Of a stretch of DNA of 27,031 nt, positions 21,227-27,031 are shown piece after piece. The DNA comes from Ichthyophonus hoferi (Eukaryota; Opisthokonta; Ichthyosporea; Ichthyophonida; Ichthyophonidae): positions 14,225 to 41,255 of the forward strand of contig NAOQ01000446.1 in assembly GCA_002751075.1 (NCBI GenBank), given 5' to 3'. The stretch's first letter is position 1, and every line of letters begins with the position of its first letter. Under the pieces are notes generated by a model. The model was not told the origin of the DNA, made no database searches, and was given only the letters and a program-made list of their open reading frames with translations. A program made the position numbers and the translations under genes.

Positions 21227-21443
21227 ATTAGCTAACTCATGTCCAGGGTAACAGCGACTATTGCAAATAGATCAGTTAAGATAAAAACTGTATAGTCTTT
21301 ATTCAGTATTGCTGTAGAATCTAGAGTCTTCATTTTATTTCAGATAAAATCTTTGTATACTTTCCAATTATATCATTATATATACTAATTAATTGGACAA
21401 TTATAACTGTAGTTACTTTGCCTATGTTATGTAGTTATATTTG
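21227..21443 (-). repeat. Dispersed repeat R2, copy 2 (possible solo LTR remnant)
   Basis: Second copy of the repeat at 16204-16400, in the same orientation, with extra internal AT-rich sequence around 21360-21400. It lies about 180 bp from the second compact LTR element but shares no sequence with it. Confidence 0.6.
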
Positions 21444-21621
21444 ACTATATGTACAATTGGTGTTCTCTTTAACAATGGCACTACCTCATTATAAAATATC
21501 ATACAAAATCCAACCTAAAAGTAATTGCAGTAACAATATGAGTTAAATATATGTATTGTATATTCAGGTGTGTATAAAAAAAGAGATGTTTTATGCAAAA
21601 AGCTTGGTAAGGTAAATAAAC

Positions 21622-22038
21622 TGTTGGAAATATTAAGTAGACAGGAGCCTTCCTGACCTATATTTGTTTAGAAAGAGAGATAATATCAAATTCAGAGGCA
21701 TGTTAACGTATCCCTTTCTATACACGGAGTACAAATATGCTAAGTAAGACATATTTTCATTATTAAACAGGTTAGAAGGACTTGTCTTAAGCAGGATGCC
21801 TAAGCAATGTGCTATCTGGACCCAAAACATCTAATCTGCAATGGTTTATTATACAATTGCAGGATCTCTACCATTGGCTCGTTCAATTTTGATAGATCAT
21901 TTTGGATTGTCGTTTTAACACCAATAAATTGCACTAACTATTTTCCCAGGTTACTTATGTAATAATTGCTAATTATATTAGATGCTTATAGCCATATAAA
22001 GAAACACATTGATTAATTAAATATTTTTGCTTTTAACA
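21622..22038 (-). repeat. 3' LTR of compact element copy 2
   Basis: A 417-bp terminal repeat, starting TGTTAAAAG and ending TCCAACA on the minus strand. It is nearly the same length as the 5' LTR of copy 1 (418 bp) and lacks the GC-rich block seen there. Confidence 0.8.
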
Positions 22039-22564
22039 TTCATCTTAGTCTAGGTAGATTATTTTACCTAGGGCATAAAAAATATGAAAAGGGAGTATAA
22101 AAAGAACTTTAACATGGTGATTACTTAAATTTAGGCTTGTCGCTGACTAAATGAACTAGGATCATTCCGGATGGCATTCATAAGTAACTGTTGGATGGCA
22201 CCCAATATAAAAAAATAGAAGATGGCTCACCAAATTGCATGTTAAACGTTCCTACTTGCTCTGGCTCTGGCTTTGGTTCTGGCTCTAGCATCTGGCATCT
22301 GAAGGCTGGCGGCTGAGGTAATATGTGGCGGTTGCTTAGCTGTTTTGCACCTTACCTTGGTGTCACTTTTAAGTTGGAAATATAGATAGTTCAGATGCAG
22401 ATTTGAATACTGTTTTGGTGTATTAAGTTGAGTCTCCAAATGTAAAGGTCGTTGGATGGGTGTAGGGTTGGGGTGAAGTGTTTTTGTAATTTGTGGATCG
22501 TTGACTTAATTGAATTAACAGGTTTTGAGACTACGACAAACTATTTAAGCTGTCTCTGTTACCA

Positions 22565-22975
22565 TGCTGGGAATAATAAATAGAGACTGGAATATTCTTG
22601 TGACCTATATTCGTTTAGAAGGAGAGATAATAATGAATTAAATGTGTCTTTTTGCGTAGACAGAGTACAAATATACCAAGACATATATTTTTTATTAACC
22701 AAGTTAGAAGAACTTGTCTTAGACAGGATGCCTAAGTAATGTGCTATTTGGATCCAGAACACATGGCCTAAAATAGTATATTATATTTGCAGGATCTCTA
22801 TCATTGGCTGGCTCAATTTTGATAGATCATCCTGGAATGCCGTTTAACACCAACAGATTGCAATAGTTATTTTCCCGGGCAGGATATGTAATAATTATTG
22901 CTAATATTATTAAATGTTTATAACAATATAAAGAAATACCTAAATTATTTAAATAGTCCTATTTTAATTTAACCA
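22565..22975 (-). repeat. 5' LTR of compact element copy 2
   Basis: A terminal repeat of about 411 bp ending TTATTCCCAGCA before the primer-binding-like site. The exact outer start is uncertain by a few bases. Confidence 0.75.
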
Positions 22976-24540
22976 ATATTAAATTTATACTTTCATCTCA
23001 AGGTAAGCCTTTGGAGAAGTTTATTGGGTTAACTACAAGCTTTATATACTAACTCTTCATTGACGATATTAATCTGAAAAAGGCATTATAATTTTTTTAT
23101 GTAACATTATATGTGGCCTAAGTATGAACAACAATTACTTCATAATTATTAATGTTATTTAACGTATATATATTTATTAAATATACAGCTAGTATAAATA
23201 AACGGACAATTGCATCGACACTAGTGCAACATAATAGTTTTGTTTGTTTTATATATATATTAAAATATAACTAAAATATGTTCTTAAATGTAATTTTCAT
23301 CTATCACATGGGGTATAGTTGCTAATCCTTTATGAATAGGAATTTAATATCTCCTAATTATTCTTTATGTCATAAATAACACAGAATCAACCTTAGTTAC
23401 ATTTCCACTATTATTTTCGATACAACTTAGACCATTCATCTAGTAATAGAATCAAAATATCTTACAGCTATTGATGACTGGTTTTCAGTAGAATGCTTAA
23501 ATATAGTCCAGATCAATGATATTGTACAGTATAGACACGAAAGCAAAACTCCTCACTCCCTTATATTATTAGTAGTGCATATATAGTTATTTTATTTTCT
23601 CCATTTATATACTTACACATACATTTTGGTTACTGGGTTGATCAGTAACCATATGCTACTATGAGTTTCACAGCTCAGTTAGTCTAAATATATGATTTAG
23701 TGGTTTGGGCGTACATTTGGTTTTAGACCAATAGATCACACAAAAAGCATGTTAAACTAAACCTATATCAAGATATGGTTACAATACCTAATCTTTTTCC
23801 TCCAACTGGTTAGTTTCTACTATTAACCTCTTATAGCTTATCTCCATTTACATGTCTCCAATCAGGAGGATACGACTGGTTGCGCAACTTCTAGTGGCCA
23901 ATCATTGGTTATATTAATTATTATAATTTATTTACCTTTATGAGCCAGTCTATCGAGCCAATCATATCTCTCCCTTTGAAGTGGAATCTTAATTCTTACT
24001 GGAGTATTTTAATGCCTACTGTTGATATACAAGTTGAGTGTACTAATATTTGTAATTTGCTTTTCAAGATTAGTGTTGAAATCAGTGTAGATATATATAT
24101 ATGTGCATAGTGCATAACAGTTTCTAAGCTCAGGTAGATATGGGCATTAAGAAATACCGTTGCTATGATATTTGTTAGCATGATCATAACAGATAATATA
24201 CCCAGATTTTGCATTCCTGTCTTATAACTGAAACTTTAAAAAACTCTGATAACTGACTTAGTAGATAAAAATAAAAAGGACAATTAATTATTCCATAGTA
24301 CTATTATAATATCCATTAGATATGGGGGATATATAAAAGCTAAAATTTCCACCTATTTAAAGATTGTAATTGCTAGACACCTACACTAAAAATTAAGCGT
24401 ACCGAGAGTCGTTTATTAGCATCTGAACTTGCTTTTACACTTCATTATGTTCAGCATTAATTTATATATCCATACGTAACATACATATTTACATTCACAT
24501 ATATAGAAACATATTAGCCATTTTAATTTATTATAATCGG
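22976..24540. other. AT-rich intergenic region
   Basis: No gene, RNA gene or repeat family supported. Several CCAAT/ATTGG pentamers occur (for example near 23855-23910). A minus-strand open frame at 23996-24214 overlaps an AT repeat and is probably chance. Confidence 0.45.
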
Positions 24541-24547
24541 AGAGATT

Positions 24548-24757
24548 ATTGGCCAAACCATAAGAATAAACAAATGCCGGGAAATTATTGGCTCAAATAA
24601 TTGCGCGCCATCATGGCCTATGACGTCACGCAACACAGTTTATCGTTTTGCCATTATACCATCTTAATTGCAGGTGTATTCAACTTTCAAGTAATAATAA
24701 ATATTTAAGTTCTAGTTAAACGTAATAAGACGTATAGGAGGGCGGGGCTATACATTC
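24548..24757 (+). promoter_or_regulatory. Motif-rich promoter of the Q/S/P-rich gene
   Basis: Two inverted CCAAT boxes (ATTGG, 24548-24552 and 24587-24591) are followed by TTGCGCGCCA (24601-24610, E2F/MBF-like core) and a perfect TGACGTCA palindrome (24621-24628, the CRE/ATF bZIP site). A GGGCGGGGC GC box (24740-24748) runs directly into a TATACAT string. The grouping and order look like a real promoter, with the start of transcription probably near 24780. Factor identity is inferred only from known motif consensus. Confidence 0.55.
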
Positions 24758-24826
24758 TTTTCAAATTAGAAAAGAACTCGCCCGTAGTACTTTTTTGAAG
24801 AAATTACGCCACAAAAAAAAAATTAC

Positions 24827-24908
24827 TTTTTTTTGTTTTTTTTTTATTTCCTTTTTTTTTTTGTTTTTTTTTTTGTTTTTTTATTTTATTTTATTCTTTT
24901 TTTTTCCA
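24827..24908 (+). repeat. T-rich tract upstream of the Q/S/P-rich gene
   Basis: About 80 bp of nearly pure T with scattered A, G and C, ending TTTTTTTTTCCAG at 24909. The ending resembles a polypyrimidine tract plus acceptor, or it may be a poly(dT) promoter element. Confidence 0.8.
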
Positions 24909-24909
24909 G

Positions 24910-24963
24910 ATGTTTTACGTGCAATTTGACTTTAGCGTAATTTGTATTGTTACAGTACAGTAG
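24910..24963 (+). other. Possible upstream ORF, 17 codons plus stop
   Basis: An ATG right after the T-rich tract opens a 17-codon frame (MFYVQFDFSVICIVTVQ) that stops about 60 bp before the main start. It would be in the leader only if transcription starts at the TATA-like string upstream and no leader intron removes it (TTACAG at about 24955 is acceptor-like). Confidence 0.25.
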
Positions 24964-25022
24964 GAGGTCAGTATAGACTGAGGAAAATAGGTCACCTATT
25001 TATCTTATACATCTTAACGGCC

Positions 25023-26523
25023 ATGTCACAACAAACACCTTCACCATACTCCAAGACATCCCAAGGGAGAAAGGGCCAGCAAACACAACCGAAACAAGGG
25101 GATGTGTATGGGTGGGGGAGTGCATTCCCTCCCTCTCAAATAGGTTCTGCTTCTTTTCCCACTAGTTTTCCCTCCTCTGCCTCTACGATAAGAGGTAGTG
25201 GGTCATATGAGGTATCTGGGGCTGATAATTATGACCTTGCCGACAGCTATAATTATAGTAATCCTTACAATGCCTCCACGCAACTCCAAGGCTTTCAACC
25301 ACAATTGTTTGCTTTGCAACAACAAAGAGAATTATTGGACCAACGAGTATTTGAGCAATATTCAGTCGGGAACTTGAATATGTTAAATACAGATGAACCT
25401 AAGTCTCAAGAACCTACTCAGAATCGTAGCTTCCAAGAGCTTATATTAGACAGCCCCTCACAAGGACAGTATGCTAACAACATGAATATGTTTTCTACGG
25501 AGAATCAATTACGCTCTGGTGCTATGTCATCTCAAAATGACCCCATGTATTATACAGCGGAAACAGAGTGGAGAAATAACCCCCAGATGTTGCCACAACA
25601 ACTACAACTATCTAGTATAGGGAAGGAGCGTACAGCAAATGAATTGCCACAGGAGTCCGCACTGGGAAAAAGAGGTGAAACAATGCCTAAACCAAAGAGA
25701 CAACGTATGAAAAAACAACAACCAAACATGGAAAAAACCACACCCATTATACCTACCTTTGCTTCCAATTCAATGGTATCACAAGCACAAGAGGTACCTG
25801 TATTGTCCACCAGTCATACTAGCCTGACGGGTCGACCGGCTCGACCCGCTCAACCATTGTCACAGGTGCCTTACCGGCCCCCTCGTATAGGTCAACCTCC
25901 CCTCTCCCCCTCTTCCTCTAATGATTCTGGAGCCTTCCCCACCCCACTACCATCTAATTCCTCCTCTCGTCAACCCTCAGTCATCTCCTCTTCTCAGCCT
26001 AACCCTACGCAGACATTGCCCTCAGATCACACTATAACTCGGCCTGTTATGCTGGGTATGCAGAGCGATATGGGTTCCTCTAGTGAGCCTGTTGCTATAG
26101 AAACACCTCAACGGCAACGGGGTCAGGGTGTTAGAAGGAGGGGTGGATTGGCGGGCCGGGCCGGGCCAATCACAAGTACAGCTACCCCAATGATTGGTCA
26201 TAGCGAGCCGGTACTACCATCTCGACCCTTGCCAACCACAGCTAATAATAGCATACCAACAGCAAGAGGAGGTTTACGAGGAAGAGGTCGTAATGTTGGA
26301 CACTCTATCCAATCACAAGGGGAGAATGGACAGGAGGACCTATCAGGTGTGCAATCACAGGTACCCTCACAAGCACATAGACAGGCTCCTAGACAGACTC
26401 ATGCACAGGCGATTAGTACTATGGTGATTAGAGAGAAAGTGCCTCAGGTTATGCAGAGAATGATTATCCCCGCCCAGGTAGAGGTCAAGGAGGATGAAGA
26501 GAAGCCCGTGGTGTCGGAGTCAG
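25023..26523 (+). CDS. Q/S/P-rich protein with NLS and RGG-like patch, first coding exon (partial, at least 500 aa)
   Basis: Unrecognised, mostly disordered protein, probably nuclear. The ATG at 25023 (MSQQTPSPYSK) is the natural start; the frame is open further upstream but has no earlier ATG after the promoter. Early residues are Y/S/N/Q-rich (about 60-130). A basic patch PKPKRQRMKK (about 222-231) is a likely nuclear localisation signal. S/P/T-rich linkers follow. RGQGVRRRGG (about 361-370) and RGGLRGRGRN (about 416-425) form an arginine-glycine region that could bind RNA. The exon ends with VEVKEDEEKPVV. A GTGGGT donor at 26524 (phase 1) is the best exit. Reading on would run into a microsatellite encoding Y/M/V/C runs. 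Any folded domain must lie beyond the window. It could be a transcriptional co-regulator or an RNA-binding scaffold. Confidence 0.65.
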
Positions 26524-26528
26524 GTGGG

Positions 26529-26536
26529 TATATATA

Positions 26537-26572
<36 letters not shown>

Positions 26573-26602
26573 TGTATATATGTATGTATGTATGCATGCA
26601 TG
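26529..26602 (+). repeat. (AT)n then (GTAT)n microsatellite
   Basis: An AT run to about 26545 followed by GTAT/TATG repeats, with a short TATATATG break near 26576, ending in GCATGCATG. It lies at the start of the presumed first coding intron of the Q/S/P-rich gene. Confidence 0.95.
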
Positions 26603-26948
26603 ATAGTATGCTTGTATGCTTGTACGTGTTAATATATATATATATATATGATCATATGATACCATGATCGTATGATATTATGAAAGCAAGTAAGTAAATA
26701 AGTAAATATATACAAGTACATTTTATTGGATTGTTAAATATTATACCTATTCAACCTATTATTTAAATTCTATGCCACTCTAATCTTTTCTTATATTCCC
26801 CCACTATCTTTCTTTTATTCTTGATCCTTATGCAACTATTTTCTCTTACGTTTTATTCGCGGTCTATATATTAACATATACGCAATATACACATATATAT
26901 ACGCATACATTTCGTATATATACATCCATCCACCTACATATATCTACG
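26603..26948 (+). other. Presumed intron sequence between two microsatellites
   Basis: AT-rich and CT-rich sequence with another AT run (26631-26649), a palindromic GATCATATGATACCATGATC-like stretch near 26650 and an AAGTAAGTAAATA run near 26688. No exon was recognised. Confidence 0.4.
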
Positions 26949-27031
26949 CATACATACATACATACATACATACATACATACATACATACATACATACATA
27001 CATACATACATACATACATACATACATACAT
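26949..27031 (+). repeat. (CATA)n microsatellite at the window end
   Basis: At least 20 uninterrupted CATA units running off the right edge. It is the reverse complement of the (GTAT)n array about 370 bp upstream. Confidence 0.97.

Larger units (their letters stand above)
21622..22975 (-). mobile_element. Compact LTR element, copy 2 (TRIM-like, non-autonomous)
   Basis: Minus-strand counterpart of the element at 7081-8583. The 5' LTR is 22975-22565, the primer-binding-like site (TGGTAACAGAG) 22564-22554, the internal region 22553-22039 and the 3' LTR 22038-21622. The internal region aligns with copy 1 over most of its length, including CACTTCACCCCAACCCTACA, a CCAGAGCCAGAGC-type stretch and TTTTTATGCCCTAGGT before the 3' LTR. 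No enzymes are encoded. The LTRs of this copy have diverged clearly: in one hand-aligned stretch of about 75 columns I count roughly nine substitutions, mostly transitions. It is thus an old fossil. No clean target duplication is visible. Confidence 0.8.

Noticed and set aside
23996-24214. A 72-codon hydrophobic minus-strand frame
   Set aside because: It overlaps an AT repeat and has the I/L/S/T-rich composition of chance frames in this region.
24942-25022. Upstream extension of the Q/S/P-rich protein
   Set aside because: The frame is open but has no ATG before 25023, and the leader has acceptor-like and uORF features that fit non-coding sequence.
25550-25810. An 86-codon minus-strand frame within the Q/S/P-rich exon
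   Set aside because: It is an antisense shadow, Cys- and Phe-rich because the sense strand is Q/T/K-rich.
26524-26603. C-terminal run of Y/M/V/C residues on the Q/S/P-rich protein
   Set aside because: It is the direct translation of a tetranucleotide microsatellite following a good GTGGGT donor, so it is intronic.
26949-27031. A telomere-like repeat at the window edge
   Set aside because: The unit is CATA, not a TTAGGG-type repeat, so it is an ordinary microsatellite.

Overview
The window reads as nuclear DNA of an AT-rich eukaryote with spliceosomal introns, most likely an early-diverging fungus. The anchor is a complete two-exon gene for ribosomal protein uS5 (RPS2), whose sequence reads as opisthokont or fungal. 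Ty1/copia relics, short LTR elements, long AT-rich spacers, CCAAT-type promoter motifs and introns of about 0.2-1.6 kb fit a repeat-rich fungal genome. The exact lineage cannot be fixed from this window, and a non-fungal opisthokont is not excluded.

Layout. 1-4330: AT microsatellite, then two neighbouring and very decayed Ty1/copia fossils of different lineages. 4331-6750: a promoter region with a T-rich tract, then a single-exon bHLH-leucine-zipper transcription factor gene. 6972-8998: an unrecognised reading frame that appears to have been split by a 1.5-kb compact LTR element (7081-8583). The 3' LTR of that element carries a GC-rich block of unknown origin, and a 106-bp tandem duplication follows. 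9872-15763: a seven-exon gene, rebuilt here by splice phase, for a 656-residue SET-domain protein with a long acidic/serine-rich tail, a basic nuclear-localisation-like patch and two SUMO-interacting-motif candidates, one of them the last eight residues. Its 1.6-kb last intron holds an antisense, probably decayed protein-like frame. 15764-17219: AT-rich spacer with a dispersed repeat. 17220-18246 (minus): RPS2, preceded by a likely 5'-leader intron. 18669-24540: mostly featureless AT-rich DNA with a second copy of the dispersed repeat and a second copy of the compact LTR element (minus strand). 24548-26523: a motif-rich promoter (CCAAT boxes, a perfect CRE palindrome, a GC box), a T-rich tract, and the first coding exon of a Q/S/P-rich nuclear-type protein with an RGG-like patch. 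Its first coding intron contains complementary (GTAT)n and (CATA)n arrays and runs off the window.

Functionally, apart from RPS2, the three intact-looking genes all look like nuclear regulators (bHLH factor, SET protein with SUMO-binding motifs, disordered RGG/NLS protein). Nothing shows that they act together. The most interesting item is the SET gene, because its domain is divergent and its SIM-bearing tail is unusual. Gene models were assembled by hand from splice phase and frame and have no expression support.
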